NCBI GenBank assembly: GCA_035582835.1 | Contig: JAYKAV010003365.1 | Location: 851,623 to 915,622, forward strand | From: Phoebastria nigripes | Lineage: Eukaryota; Chordata; Aves; Procellariiformes; Diomedeidae | Reading direction: 5' to 3' | DNA length: 64,000 nt | Notes under the pieces: generated by a model | Database searches by the model: none | Seen by the model: the letters and a program-made list of their open reading frames with translations, nothing else | Told to the model about the DNA's origin: nothing | Shown here: positions 23,601-33,500 of the stretch, piece after piece | Numbering within the stretch: the stretch's first letter is position 1 | Layout: every line of letters starts with the position of its first letter | Position numbers and translations under genes: made by a program

Positions 23601-24912
23601 TGCACCTCCCAGTACTATTTCTTGCTGTTAACTCTCGGATGTCTACCCCATCAAGTTCACGTCCTCCAGTTTTTCTTTGGAAAAATATTTCTAGGCCTCA
23701 CTTAAAATGAATGCTGATACAGTGCTGAAACAGAAATGTGCCGTAATCAGTGATCATATCATCAGAGGCTCTGTTTCTTGCTAAACTCCTTGTGAAAATA
23801 GTTTAGAGATACCCAGTTATAATAGGGGTACTATAACTACAATGATTTAAGGTTGTTCAAGTAGAATACTACATATGTTTGTTTTGGTTAGACTAACCGA
23901 CAGAGACGAGCTTTTCAAGCATACAAATCCTTCTTCAAAGCCCAAAACTTTGCATCTCCATAGCCATCAAAATCCAAGGATCGTACGTGTACGTGTCGCT
24001 GAATGCAGTCACCATCCATCCTCATGGAAATCATGCGAATGAAACCACACGCAGCTGTTACATGCCAGAGCAAACTCGCAGCCAGTCAGTGAGAGAATAC
24101 TTTTCACACACACCCCCCCCCCCCCCAGTTTCTGATCTCATCCTCAAAGAAATACAGTAAAGACATTGAGGAGATGAGCTGGGTAACTACAGTTCTTGCC
24201 TCCGGTAGCTACTGAACACCTCTGTCTCAATAAAGATTATGGTTTCATGGCACGTTACAATTTTTCTTGTGCTTCACCTCAGCTAGCCGCTCCACGTTGT
24301 TTAGGTGATAATTACCTGTGTGTTTCTCTCTCAGTCCCACAGGGGCAAAAGACCTTATCACCTCTTCCTTTGCTAACAACCCCCTCTGCTCCACGGGTAC
24401 CAACCACCCTTTTGCCTTTAATTGGTTAACTTAATTAAGCTAAATTTGAACAACTATTTTCAAGCTGCGCATAGTCTGCTGCTGAAGAAGGGCTTGTGTG
24501 CTTGAAAGCTTGTCTGTTTTTTCCAGCTAAACCAGCTGGTCTACTGAAGGGCAACTACCCCTTCCTATGAACCCGGCCCTGCTGAAGTGGCGCTGTGACC
24601 CATTGCGGCACTGTGCTGCAATACTACATACAGCGCTTCTTCACTCTTTCCTTCCACAGCAAGCTTTACAGATAGAACTCGTTACCTGGGTAGCTGAAAC
24701 GCAAAGTGCTCCCCCAGTGCTACTGCAAACACTAATATGAAAACCACAGCCCCACAGACTTCCTTTCACTGGAGTACATTATTGTGAGCACACTGTTAAA
24801 GTGTAACTTCTTTTCTTTCCCGAAGGTCCATGTAAATTTGCTTCTGGTAGAAGCTCGGATGCAAGCCGAACTACTTTATGCTCTGAGAGCTATTACTCGC
24901 TATATGACCTGA
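8363..24912 (+). CDS. SESN1: Sestrin 1, spliced from 10 coding exons
   Basis: Sestrins are cytosolic stress-induced proteins that bind leucine and hold back GATOR2, so they inhibit mTORC1 when leucine is low; the family also has antioxidant roles. Coding exons: 8363-8395, 16017-16082, 16972-17172, 18131-18313, 19651-19893, 21174-21321, 22169-22281, 22528-22718, 22973-23117, 24826-24912. Phases agree at all nine junctions and sum to 1410 bases (469 residues plus stop). The N-terminal half is the alkylhydroperoxidase-like domain with Cys107, Tyr109 and His114 in the expected spacing. An acidic Glu-rich linker follows (about 243-300), then the C-terminal domain with Thr363, Thr366, Thr375, Arg379, Trp433 and Glu440, matching the SESN2 leucine pocket. 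The sequence follows human SESN1 almost residue for residue from exon 2 on, which separates it from SESN2 and SESN3. Only the first exon is uncertain. Confidence 0.95.
9600..9720 (+). repeat. MIR-like SINE fragment
   Basis: The segment around TGTGTGACCTTGGGCA (9645-9660), followed by a pyrimidine-rich stretch, has the form of the central part of MIR-type tRNA-derived SINEs. It is heavily mutated and lacks clear ends, so boundaries are approximate. It sits in SESN1 intron 1 in sense orientation. The call rests on pattern memory of the MIR consensus only. Confidence 0.5.
12060..12255 (+). repeat. Ancient tRNA-derived SINE (MIR/CORE-like)
   Basis: A tRNA-like head shows an A-box-type stretch TGGTTAGGGCA (12070-12080) and a degraded B-box-type stretch (12105-12115) at the usual distance. 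The body continues with the familiar order of these elements: a run like 'aaatgggaga', then 'ctacttcacaggaatgttg' and 'aattaaataca', ending near 'gctcagatatggcagtgatga'. Many substitutions indicate great age. Family assignment among amniote CORE-type SINEs is not possible by eye. Confidence 0.65.
12630..12646. repeat. (ATT)n microsatellite
   Basis: Just over five ATT units in a row, followed by an imperfect unit, in SESN1 intron 1. Confidence 0.9.
13400..13562 (-). repeat. Ancient MIR-like SINE, reverse orientation
   Basis: On the + strand the stretch ATTTTGCAGATGGGAAACTG followed by AGGCTCA (13455-13481) is the reverse complement of a typical MIR body. It is followed at 13518-13529 by the complement of a near-perfect Pol III B box (GGGTTCAAGTCT on the - strand). 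The order is right for an antisense copy. It contains one ambiguous base (13503). It lies in SESN1 intron 1, roughly 1.1 kb from the sense-oriented SINE at 12060. Confidence 0.65.
16017..16082 (+). CDS. SESN1: SESN1 exon 2 (first shared exon)
   Basis: Preceded by the acceptor TTTTCTTTTCTAG and ending GAGAAGGAG|GTGTGG, this 66-base exon encodes 22 residues beginning [11 protein letters not shown] and ending FIPEKE. It is nearly identical to the human segment where the alternative SESN1 N-termini converge. Both ends are in phase 0, which is what lets different first exons be joined to it. Confidence 0.95.
16083..16971 (+). other. SESN1: SESN1 intron 2
   Basis: An 889-base intron with GTGTGG donor and CAATCAG acceptor. 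I see no repeat or regulatory element in it that I can name. Confidence 0.8.
16972..17172 (+). CDS. SESN1: SESN1 exon 3
   Basis: This 201-base exon (67 residues, phase 0 at both ends) begins [19 protein letters not shown] and ends HYRHYIGIM. It forms part of the helical N-terminal alkylhydroperoxidase-like domain. It is nearly identical to human SESN1, with small changes near the start (human Ser, Gln and Ala are replaced in the opening residues). The donor is ATG|GTATGC. Confidence 0.96.
17173..18130 (+). other. SESN1: SESN1 intron 3
   Basis: A 958-base intron ending in TTTCCTTTCTAG. No named element was recognised. Confidence 0.8.
18131..18313 (+). CDS. SESN1: SESN1 exon 4 (redox motif)
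   Basis: This 183-base exon (61 residues, phase 0 at both ends) begins [20 protein letters not shown]. The Cys, the Tyr two residues later and the His seven residues later (107, 109, 114 in this model) match the SESN2 Cys125/Tyr127/His132 set proposed as the alkylhydroperoxidase-like proton relay. The exon ends WLITKEHIE and the donor is GAG|GTAAAT. Confidence 0.97.
18314..19650 (+). other. SESN1: SESN1 intron 4, with GC-rich island
   Basis: A 1337-base intron. Its middle (about 18740-19110) is markedly GC-rich and has frames open for up to about 200 codons on both strands. One ambiguous base lies at 19073. I recognise no protein family in any frame. It could be a compositional island or an insertion; nothing shows it is an exon. 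Confidence 0.6.
19651..19893 (+). CDS. SESN1: SESN1 exon 5
   Basis: This 243-base exon (81 residues, phase 0) starts [20 protein letters not shown], includes FGCGISPEI and the Cys pair of [11 protein letters not shown], and ends SPTGSIP at donor CCA|GTAAGT. It completes the N-terminal domain. The last dozen residues differ clearly from human SESN1, as expected for the flexible linker that follows. Confidence 0.96.
19894..21173 (+). other. SESN1: SESN1 intron 5
   Basis: A 1280-base intron with donor GTAAGT and acceptor CCTTTTCAAG. No repeat or exon is recognisable in it. Confidence 0.8.
21174..21321 (+). CDS. SESN1: SESN1 exon 6 (acidic linker)
   Basis: This exon encodes [20 protein letters not shown], then [20 protein letters not shown] and RESMFVCSS, a highly charged Glu-rich helical linker between the two sestrin domains. 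The acceptor at 21172-21173 was preferred to the AG at 21179-21180 because it keeps the length equal to human SESN1. It ends with one base of a split Glu codon (G|AA) at donor GTAGAA. Confidence 0.93.
21322..22168 (+). other. SESN1: SESN1 intron 6
   Basis: An 847-base intron ending ATTAACAG. Nothing recognisable inside. Confidence 0.8.
22169..22281 (+). CDS. SESN1: SESN1 exon 7
   Basis: Starting with the last two bases of the split Glu codon, this 113-base exon encodes the acidic DEES stretch, then [20 protein letters not shown] and MHVPTFRVQ, and ends in phase 0 at CAG|GTAACA. It is the entry into the C-terminal domain and is nearly invariant compared with human SESN1 after the first few residues. 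Confidence 0.96.
22282..22527 (+). other. SESN1: SESN1 intron 7
   Basis: A short 246-base intron with donor GTAACA and acceptor CTAAG. The reading frame is closed by stops, so retention would truncate the protein. Confidence 0.85.
22528..22718 (+). CDS. SESN1: SESN1 exon 8 (leucine pocket, part 1)
   Basis: This 191-base exon encodes [20 protein letters not shown] and, further on, [20 protein letters not shown]. The Thr residues of LTYNT, the Thr of KDVDT and the first Arg of MLRR correspond to SESN2 Thr374, Thr377, Thr386 and Arg390, which form the lid and carboxylate contact of the leucine pocket. It ends with two bases (AG) of a split Arg codon at donor GTCAGT. Confidence 0.97.
22719..22972 (+). 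other. SESN1: SESN1 intron 8
   Basis: A short 254-base intron with donor GTCAGT and acceptor TTCCGAACAG. It carries a poly-T run near 22770 and nothing else of note. Confidence 0.85.
22973..23117 (+). CDS. SESN1: SESN1 exon 9 (GATOR2 contact, leucine pocket part 2)
   Basis: This 145-base exon begins [20 protein letters not shown] after the split Arg. The Asp-Asp pair corresponds to SESN2 Asp406/Asp407, reported as needed for GATOR2 binding. The Trp of DSFWRQF and the Glu of HSEK correspond to SESN2 Trp444 and Glu451 of the leucine pocket. The Glu is the second-to-last codon before donor AAG|GTACAG. Confidence 0.97.
23118..24825 (+). other. SESN1: SESN1 intron 9
   Basis: A 1708-base intron. 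Reading through the donor stays open for 27 codons, to a stop at 23199-23201. An AATAAA lies at 24229-24234, so an intronic poly(A) transcript is conceivable but unsupported. There is a 14-base C run (24113-24126). The stretch near 24480-24560 ('gaaagcttgtctg' then 'ccagctggtctac') resembles the tail of an old amniote interspersed repeat I cannot name. Confidence 0.6.
24105..24126. repeat. CA / poly-C simple repeat in SESN1 intron 9
   Basis: A (CA)n run leads into fourteen consecutive C (24113-24126). Such tracts vary in length and are prone to sequencing error. Confidence 0.9.
24826..24912 (+). CDS. SESN1: SESN1 exon 10, C-terminus
   Basis: The last coding exon follows acceptor CCCGAAG. It encodes 28 residues, [20 protein letters not shown] then RAITRYMT, and stops at TGA 24910-24912. 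It differs from the human C-terminus by a single conservative change (Ile to Val), and its ending in RYMT is diagnostic for the sestrin C-terminus. Confidence 0.97.
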   Translation, partial: VHVNLLLVEARMQAELLYALRAITRYMT

Positions 24913-25950
24913 TGTCTCCAGCTGCCTGTCGACGTTGGAATGTTCTGCAGCTGCAGTATGGCAGAGGAAGATACAAAGCCTCAGGACCAACGGTAGCTAT
25001 AAGTTAAGATGACCATTGTGCCATAACTCCTTTAGTTTCAGCTATTTCCGTGTTTGGAATATCACTGCTGCCACTCGGCAGTGAACGCTTGGCAGTTGAC
25101 AGGGTTGTGCAGAAGTGCTGCCTGCTCACGGTATTTTGGCTTTAGACAGCACGGGACACTCTATGAACTTGTGGCAATATAGCAAATGATAGATATATAG
25201 ATCTTGTGTTAAGGCAAATACTATGGGAGTTGGAGCGTGAAAAGAAACGGGACTTGATGACATTTGCTTTCCCTACGAGAATAATTTTAGAAAATCTTGA
25301 TGCTGCTATTTGTGCTGGTGGAGTGAACAGACACAGGCTGTTCCAGTTAAGCTAAAAGTGAAAGCAAGCACTGCTATTGTCTGAGCCTTTATTGTGTGTG
25401 GTTTCAAAAAAGCCTTGTTATTTAGATTTCTTTTTTAATCAGAACTAAACCTCTTCTGTCCACACTGATAATTTGAAAGATAGCAGTCAATCTTCTCAAA
25501 TAGTTTAGCCTTAAAATGCTACAGGACGTTTGTTCAGCATTATTTGGTGAGCTCCAAAGTGCAATGGTCTTCCTACGGAAAGAGGAGGACTCGAGTCCTC
25601 AGAGCTTTGTAGAGATCTAACTACCTGAAGCGTCGAGTAGCTTCTTGTCCTGTTTTTCAAGGATGAACCTGTTCAGGAGCTAGGACAAGGTGTGGGAATG
25701 TTGTTCTAGACTGCCAAACAGTCCTACTGTATTACATGCCCAGCGCTGGTCTTACTGATTTTTGCAGTTGCTTAAATAACTAGGCTAAAACCCATCTATT
25801 TTTAGTAAATCAAAACATGATTAAAATGCTGACGTTTAATATACAGTGGTTTTGGAGAACACATGAATACTTTTGTATGAGTGTGAATTGCTTTTTAAAT
25901 TTGTCAGTATTATTGGTATTTTTTAAATAAAGGTAACAACTTTTTCTCTT
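24913..25950 (+). terminator. SESN1: SESN1 3' UTR and poly(A) signal
   Basis: About 1 kb of AT-leaning non-coding sequence follows the stop. A canonical AATAAA at 25926-25931 is followed by a T/GT-rich stretch (about 25940-25965), the usual arrangement for cleavage around 25945-25950. I saw no other AATAAA between the stop and this point. The cleavage site itself is inferred. Confidence 0.8.
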
Positions 25951-28900
25951 GGCGTTTTTGTGTGGTTTAACTTTACGCTTCTGCTCTTACTGGTTTACTC
26001 ACTGGTTCAAAGACCATTTAAAAACGTTTGAGACAGTAACTGAGCAAACATACTTAAAATGACAAACCATGACTTCTTCAACTGAGTCTAAAATGATGGG
26101 AGAAAACCAAGTTTAAAAAATAGATTTAGAGCTTCACTAAAACTATAGTAGGAACACCTCTCGTACTCCTGATGTTTTCATCCCTCCCATAGTCCTCCAT
26201 CCTCTCTCCAGGTATACTCTGTTGTATAGGGTTTTCTCTTTCCTCACAGGTAATGGCTGTGATGTGATTGGAGAGTCCAACTGTATGTTTGTATAATCGC
26301 TTATTTTCAATAACTAGGTCTAAATGTTATTTTGAGAGTTAAACTGATTTTAAAATCCTTCAGTAGCGAACTTAGTTCCAGATTAGGCTGCTAATTTTCG
26401 TAGGCTAGTGCCAAAAGGATATCTGGCGTCAGAAGGATGGCCAGGTCTGTGCAGTCAGGCTGAGGAATGTATGGCAAGAGGCACCGGGAGGGGGATTTGC
26501 TACAAGGGAGTGACAAACTCTTTTGGGGACACTCCTACCGCTGGTGTAACGGGGGTTATAGTACACTCAACGGTAGAAACTCCTACCTGCTTACAGGAAG
26601 GTAGGAGCCTTATTTGTAAGGCAGGAAAGGAATTGATCTTCCCAAGCCCACAGGTAGATTAAGATTTCTGTCCCCTGGCCTGGTTCTCAGTTAGCTTGGA
26701 CTGGTTTCTCTTACTACAGAACATTCTCAGAAGAGTTTTAAGCTTATAGTCCAAGAAGGTAAAATATCTAAAAAGATCTAGGGGAGAAAGATTAATAAAC
26801 TGTCAAAAATTGTGACTAACAGGAAGCATCTGCTGTTTCCTCTGAACTAAAAATACGGGATTTTTAATGCTCCAAAAACAGAGCAAAACTTTCCTGTCTA
26901 AGGGCATATCATAAAGCTAAGTTATGCTTAAGGACACAGAAAAAGCGTCTTCCCAGTCTGTAAATGGAGTTTCTGCAGCACCTGATTCTCCTCTGCTTTT
27001 TTGGGGGGGTCAAAGGTAGACATGAAATTTTCTGAGAAGCCTAAACTGGCCGTTTCCATCCTACGCTCTCCAGACATGTGCAGGTACCTGCAGGTGTGCG
27101 TGCATGTGTGAGTGGTTTCATACGGTCACATTTTCAAGCAGAGCACGCACTTAACCACAACGTGCAGACAGTCCTGACTACACACAGTGCGACTTACTTT
27201 GGAGAAAGGGCCTGAAAATGTTTGGGGATTTTCCATTAAAAATGCGGAGGCGTTTGTGGTCTGAAGTAGAAGAGAACAAGCAAGGCTGTTAAGCACAATG
27301 GCAACCAAAGGCATCAGTGGGGTTAGTCTTTAAAAACGAAAATGGTTAAGTCACCAGATGCTCCATGAAAGTGGAAAGTGGCGATGGCTGCACAGAGCAG
27401 CAGCTGTGCACGATGCCAGGGCACAAGGACCAAGCCACAGCACTGCCTCCATCATGGGCAGGTGTGAGCTGCCCTCTGTTGCTGCAGGCTGTAAGACCTG
27501 ACGGCTCCTGAGTAGCTCCTGCAGCGCCTCAGCCTGTGGCTGCAAAGTGCAGCAGCTCATGTGTGCGCAGCAGCAGCATCTCATGCACCTCAGATGTTGT
27601 GGGCACTAGTAGTATGGGCTGCTCACCCCAAAAGACCATGTGGGCAGGGGGTCCTGTCCAGAAGGCCAGGCAATGCATGGAAGGAGATGGTGTGTGCCAG
27701 CACAGGCAAAGGGAACTAAATGGCTGGCTGCTGCATGGGCCCAGGCGGGACACTATTGAAAAAAAAAAAAAAACACACAGGATTTTCTTTGGAGTCTGTG
27801 CTTAGAGGAGCGTGGCAGAGCCACCTGCCCCGCGAGCAGCAATTAACAGCCCTCCCCAGCAGCCCTTGCCTTTCCATCTTCTTTGTAGGTTCAGTTCAAA
27901 ACTTTGTGCACATGTGTGCGCACACACCCCACCCCACATAGAAAAGAGCAGCATGACAGACGCCAAGTACATGGTCGCTAAACAGGAATGGGCTCCTGAA
28001 GTCAGAAGAGAGCTTTTGCATTGAGGTTTCTGCCAAAGACAACCAAATGCTAGAAGAAGCCATAAGAATACATCAGAAACTCAGCATTTTGGGGCTCGTT
28101 CTTGTTACAAACAAGTTTTGTTCAGAGAAAGACGTGGGCCTGTGCAGCTCCACAGGAGCCACTGCTGGGTTTTGCTGTTAGGTGCTCTGAGGCCTCTGCT
28201 GCCCGCTCTGCTCTACCCAGCACCTCCAAATATGCCTCTTCCTGACACAGTCGCAGGCCAAACTGAACAGGAGGCCAGAGCTCACGCACAGCGGCTGCCC
28301 AGCTTTGCATGCCGCTACGGGATACCCAACTTTGCCCTGTGCTACAGGACACACTACACAGCGCTCCAGGCCCTTGTTTACAGTTTGGTAATGACTGACA
28401 TAACTAGCATTTTCTTTGAACAAATCCTAACTGCCTACACATCCACCTTGACTTGAGCGAAACACCAGTTCCAGGCTGCCTTCTGACAGACACTCAGCGC
28501 CTGTCAATTCTGATCAGACCTGCTGACAGGACTTGGCCACCAGGCCCTTTCCACTGCATCCCCACCCTGCATTACACAGCCTGGTGCTTGCCTGCCTTCT
28601 GCCTTGATGGGAATGCCAAGAATAAATGCCTCTAACTCCCTCCCCAGAGGGGAGTGCTTACCCATCTTCCTTTCTTTAATACCCCCAAAAAGCAAATCCA
28701 TTCTTTTTTCCAAGAAACAAATGGTGCATTGAAGCCATTTGTCTTCCCCCTCAACTTCAGCTAAAATTAAAATGGCAAAAGAGGGGATGATAATTGAGAT
28801 CTTTTTGAGCTCAGCAGAGCTGTTGTCGGAGCCAAACTATACTGAGCTGCTGAGCAGTTCTCTCCTGCGGATTGCAGCGACGGAGGCTGCCACATGCGCT

Positions 28901-29359
28901 CCCTAAGGGCTTCACTGCAGGGCTGAGCCTTGCTGGTCACAAGAAATACCCGAGCTGCTGGGACAAAAGGAACGGTGCAGATTTCATTACCTTCATTGAA
29001 GTTTCCTCCTCCCCACTCCCAAAACCTGGACCATGAAATCTCCCCTCCTCTGCCCTATCAGCAGTAAAGAAGTCCCCAAGAATGTAGAAGCAGGGACCTA
29101 CACTAGGAAAAAAGCTTCCCTGCCCTTCTACTACTGCTCTACTTCCCAGCCTCCTTGCTTCGTCTCCTCACTGGGAGGAGCAGAGGCCAGGCACTGCCAA
29201 AGGTATAGCGGTGCCACTGAGGGAGCTCTGAATTGCTGCCTCAGAAAAACAAATTCCTCCAGCCTCTCTGCAGGGATTGCCAGGCTGGAGACTTGCTCTC
29301 CTGGCGCACACAGCACAGCGCGAGGCTGCTGACCCTCAGGATGAGAGCCAGGAGCCCGG
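25951..29359. other. Intergenic spacer between convergent SESN1 and ARMC2
   Basis: About 3.4 kb separates the two inferred poly(A) sites. Frames are short, mixed on both strands and unrecognised. A poly-A run lies near 27759-27773. A weak MIR-like resemblance near 26590-26690 was not strong enough to call. There is no tRNA, snoRNA or miRNA hairpin that I can support. Confidence 0.6.
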
Positions 29360-30423
29360 CAGCCCCTGCACAGCACTTTATTCTTAGTAATCTGAGGTCA
29401 GAAGAGAGACAAATGGGTCAGGTCTGTAAAGCTTTCTGTAGCTAATTGGACTGTTAACACTTGAGGCCGGTGATGCACCTGCTGAGCTAATCCATGGGCT
29501 AAATGCAGGGACTTCTACACACTGAAAGGATGAAAACCGAGCAATAAACAAGCCCGCAGCAGTCAGAAGGAATGTGAAGGATGTAGAGTCTTTTTTTGCC
29601 CCATGGAGGGAGACAGGAGCCCAGGGGAGACGGCTGGCCAAGGCGGTCTGAGAAGTACAGGCACACAGGCGGCTCCTGGCAATGTGGGAACAACTGAAAG
29701 GACACACCAGACTAGCTAAAATCTTCTCTTACGTCAGGGATATGGGTGTTTTGCCTTAAGATGTGAAGTCCCAATTCAGAAAAGCCTCTTCCCAGCGCAG
29801 CTGGACCTATATCCCACAAGCACCAAGGCAGGAGCTGGGATACCCTAGCCACACAGTACCGGGTANAGAAAGGGGGATCTCCAAAGGAAAGGGGAGCAAC
29901 TTTTCCCCCTGACCATTGACAGCATTCAGTCTGAAGAGTGAAGCTTATGATACAGCACAGCAGAATGCCCCAAAAGCATTTGGGTTACTCTGTCACAGAA
30001 TGTCATATAAAGTAAAAGTGTCAAAGTCTGTCGGGAAGATGTGGGTCCTCTCATGTAACGTAACAGCATTTTTGGTACCACAGAGGTCAGGTACTCAGTG
30101 GTAATTTACCTTTTAAAAATTGAAAGTTCAGCAAATAGTTTTGTTTCATTTTCCCAGCCAAGAAACTACGCAATTAATAGACAAATCACACTGAACAGCT
30201 GCTTGATCAGCTCAAATACATTGTAAAAAGTAATTACACAAGCAAAAATTTCATACAAGCTTCTCAAAAGATAGTATCCAGTATATAAATGCCAGGCTTT
30301 ACTGACTTTTTTAAAATTAACTTCCCATGCTCTCCAACATGCTTACCAATGGCAATGTATAGGTATATTAGAAATATAAAGCTGTACAATCTACACCACA
30401 AACAAACAAACAAAAAAGACTGA
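29360..30423 (-). terminator. ARMC2: ARMC2 3' UTR and candidate poly(A) signal
   Basis: Downstream of the ARMC2 stop on the - strand, the first canonical AATAAA I find is the complement of TTTATT at 29377-29382, followed on that strand by GTGCTGTGCAGGG, a typical GT-rich context. This gives a 3' UTR of about 1.05 kb. A non-canonical signal nearer the stop cannot be excluded. Confidence 0.5.
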
Positions 30424-30581
30424 TTAAAACAGAGTAATAGTCACAGTTGGAAGAAAGGAGTGATGGCTTTGAATTCTGTCAAGAAGTTTTTCTGCCACAG
30501 GTTTGAACTCTCTTTCCCAATATAGTTTGTGGTAGTCTCTTAAATCTCTGTCGAGGCTGTAATCCAACGCTAGCTCTTCAT
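30424..30581 (-). CDS. ARMC2: ARMC2 last exon, C-terminus
   Basis: The exon follows acceptor TTGATTACAG. Its first two bases complete a split Asp codon, then it reads [20 protein letters not shown] and, further on, [20 protein letters not shown], ending at TAA (30426-30424). The EFKPVA...LL.RIQ.HH pattern matches the human ARMC2 C-terminus. Confidence 0.95.
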
Positions 30582-33500
30582 CTGTAATCAAGGAAAATAT
30601 CATCGGCAATTCTGAATAAAAATATACCCAGCCATGTATTTTTTGACCACAGCACATACAACTTCTCAGTTGTGTATGTTGATGGCTTAAAACCAACTCC
30701 ATGTTTAACTAAGCATCACTGTCTGAGGGACTTAGGTTTAATTGAAAATAAAGAATGTTAAGGTCAGTAAAACAGTAAAAAGGGTATTGCAGGCCCTATT
30801 ATTCTTACACCTCACAGGTGTAGCTAAACCATGTCTCTGAGATCAAGCATTTACTGTGCCTGTCAGCCTGAGAACTACTCAGGTTTTAACATTACTCACA
30901 GCAGGTTTGCTAATGTAAGTAATCATATCCATCTAACTACAACTATGTTTTTCCTGTCACAAATTGCTTTGCTAATCTGGTTCATGAAGACTCTTTCAAA
31001 CTGTTATCTACTATCATACTTAAAGAACATGAACCACACTGGTTACTGTATTACTGATGCCCTCCCTTCCTCACAACCTTCATAAATAAGAGGACACTCT
31101 TAATAGAGACAAGCAACGTTAGGAATGAAAGGAAGTCATTACTCGTTATTCCCCCTCCATTTTGCCTGGCATTGGGTGTGGCAAAGAAACAAACCCTAAC
31201 AGAAAAAAGAAATCAGTCTGCAACCAGAAGCATGCTCCTGAATCAGGAATCGACAAACACAACTGATAATGCTGAACAAATGTTTTCAGACAGTTTAACA
31301 GAAGGATATTTGACAGCCTTTAGGCCATAAACAGACCTAAAACGAAGATACAATCCTGCACTCAATGGGCAGGGTGACTTATCTTTGTCCTAGACTACAA
31401 AAGAGCACCAGATTCACACTCTGTTAAATAACTCTGTAAGGGAGCTTACTGCACATTCACAGCAGGTAAAAGACAACTTGGAGCTGAAGAGAAACTTCAG
31501 TTACCCACATTTTGAGTCAAACTTTGTGTAGAAAAAGACGCCCAAACAGCAGTTATTCCCATTTAAAAGAATGCCAAGGTGCCTATGCGGAGCATACGGC
31601 CTGAGCCGCAACAGCTATAAAAGAAGAGATGACGTTACTCTTGCATGGAGATGGGCTCCATTTCATAGAAAGTTACCAGTAACTGCCAACAACACCTGAC
31701 TTTTATGTCACTACAGTGTTTCTGAATTACCAAAATTAAAGAGATGCTGACATTCAGAGGCTCTCTGTAATGAAATAAAGAGGAAAAAAAAAAATTTCTT
31801 TCAAGAAGGAAGACATGTCATATCTCTGCAGGAAGAAACCCTATAATCAGAGATAAAATCCAGCCTCAGACATCAGATCTGTATTTGATGGTATCACAGG
31901 ATAATTTAGGTTGGACAGGACCTCTGGAGCAGAGCCACCATAGATCAGGTTGCTCTGGTCCATGTATTGTTGAGTACTGAACATCTCCGAGGATGAAGAT
32001 TCCACAGCCTCTCTGGGCAGCCTGTTCCAGTGCTTGACCTCTGCCATGGTGGGAACTTATTTTCCTAATACTTAATCGGAATTTTTCTTATTGCAACTTG
32101 TGCCCATTAGCTCTTGTCCTATCAATGGCACAGTAGCCTAACATAGGTAAAATGGATCTCAGCAGCAGAGAAGTGAGAGACCCTGAAGAAGAAGATAAGG
32201 GATTATGGTTTTTGTTTTCAGGCAGAATTGCTTTGCCTACTCCTGAAATGATTTTTCTACCCAAATTAACTATCTTCTAACACAGAGCAAGAGACATTTG
32301 TCCCTTTTAGTAGACAGCTGTGCCCCCCAGAAGTTGATTGAATGTTTATGGAATCACTGAGGTTGGGAATTCCGGCCTACAAGAACAAGGGTCAGAACCA
32401 GTTCAGAAGCTGAAGTGTTGAACCAAAACAGTAAATTTCCCAAAGCAGAATGTGAGTAACACTGGGGATCAGTGAGGATCAGCGTCCCACATGCAAGCTG
32501 TGCATCCTCAGATAATTTAATTTTCCCATGACCCTCCTCAAAACTAGCAAAATTGGGTACTGGCCAAACAACATACGAACTGGCTGCAAGCCCAAGAACA
32601 AGACAAGCACACTGGGTCTGCATGCTATGGGGGAAGCTGAAAACTAGAGTACAGACTCTAGTCTGCAAGGGCTACCCATCCCTGTAACTCCGACAAGACA
32701 GGGGCCAGGAGCCCTTGAAGCTAGTTATCGTGCCATGTAAGAGTTCACAGGTACTGAGATTCCAAAATAACCTCCTCGAATTGATAGNGGAGGTAAAGGT
32801 GAGCAGAGGAAAAGTCTGGACAAAGAGAGAGAGAAAGGAGATTTCACTGAATGACCAAACAGAAGAATGTTCTCAAGACAGAGGCTCATCTCCACTGCTG
32901 CTCCTGAGGGACCAGAGTAAGGCAAAGCTGCTGCCAGGGGCCTGGAAACACCAGCCTCCAGGAGCTCTGAGCTAATGAAGTGACACGAGACTCAAGAGCA
33001 GCTGAAAGAAGGCAAATGATAGTGCCATGGGAAAGCAGTCTCAGGCTGCTGGGATCACGCAAGGAAAAAGAAAAACAAATGGCACCTTTTGTCCAGCCTT
33101 TCTCAGGCCCAACATCTTTTCAGGCTATTTCCACTCCCTTTTGGCTCCCTCATATCTTCTGTTATCTTGTGCCAGGTAGGGGAAAGAAAAATAAAGGGGA
33201 GGAGGCCAAGCACAGCAGGTGAAGTGAGGTGTCTGCTGTGCCATGCTCCACTTTTTCCGCTTCCTGAGGGTGTGCTGATGCTTAAGGACAGTCCACTGAC
33301 TGTCAGCAGTTGCCTCCTGCTTCCTGAATGATAGAATCAGAGCAATGACGGTTCAAGGCTGTTACTGGATACAATGGGAGGAGGAAGATGTAGGACAATA
33401 TTAACCAGCTGCTATTACTAAAATTTGTTGTCTCTTAACACACAGAGAAACCAGATCCCATGAATAGGATGCACTTTTTCTACAGCTACTCTTCTGACTA

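Noticed and set aside
26590..26690. Weak resemblance to an antisense MIR-type SINE.
   Set aside because: Only short scattered matches and no clear B box or body order.
28118..28456. A 112-codon + strand frame in the intergenic spacer.
   Set aside because: No homology recognised and overlapped by frames on the other strand; no splice or promoter context.
32338..32380. A 'gaatcactgaggttggga' stretch like the extreme end of a CR1 copy.
   Set aside because: About 20 bases only with no attached CR1 body; too short to call as a separate element.
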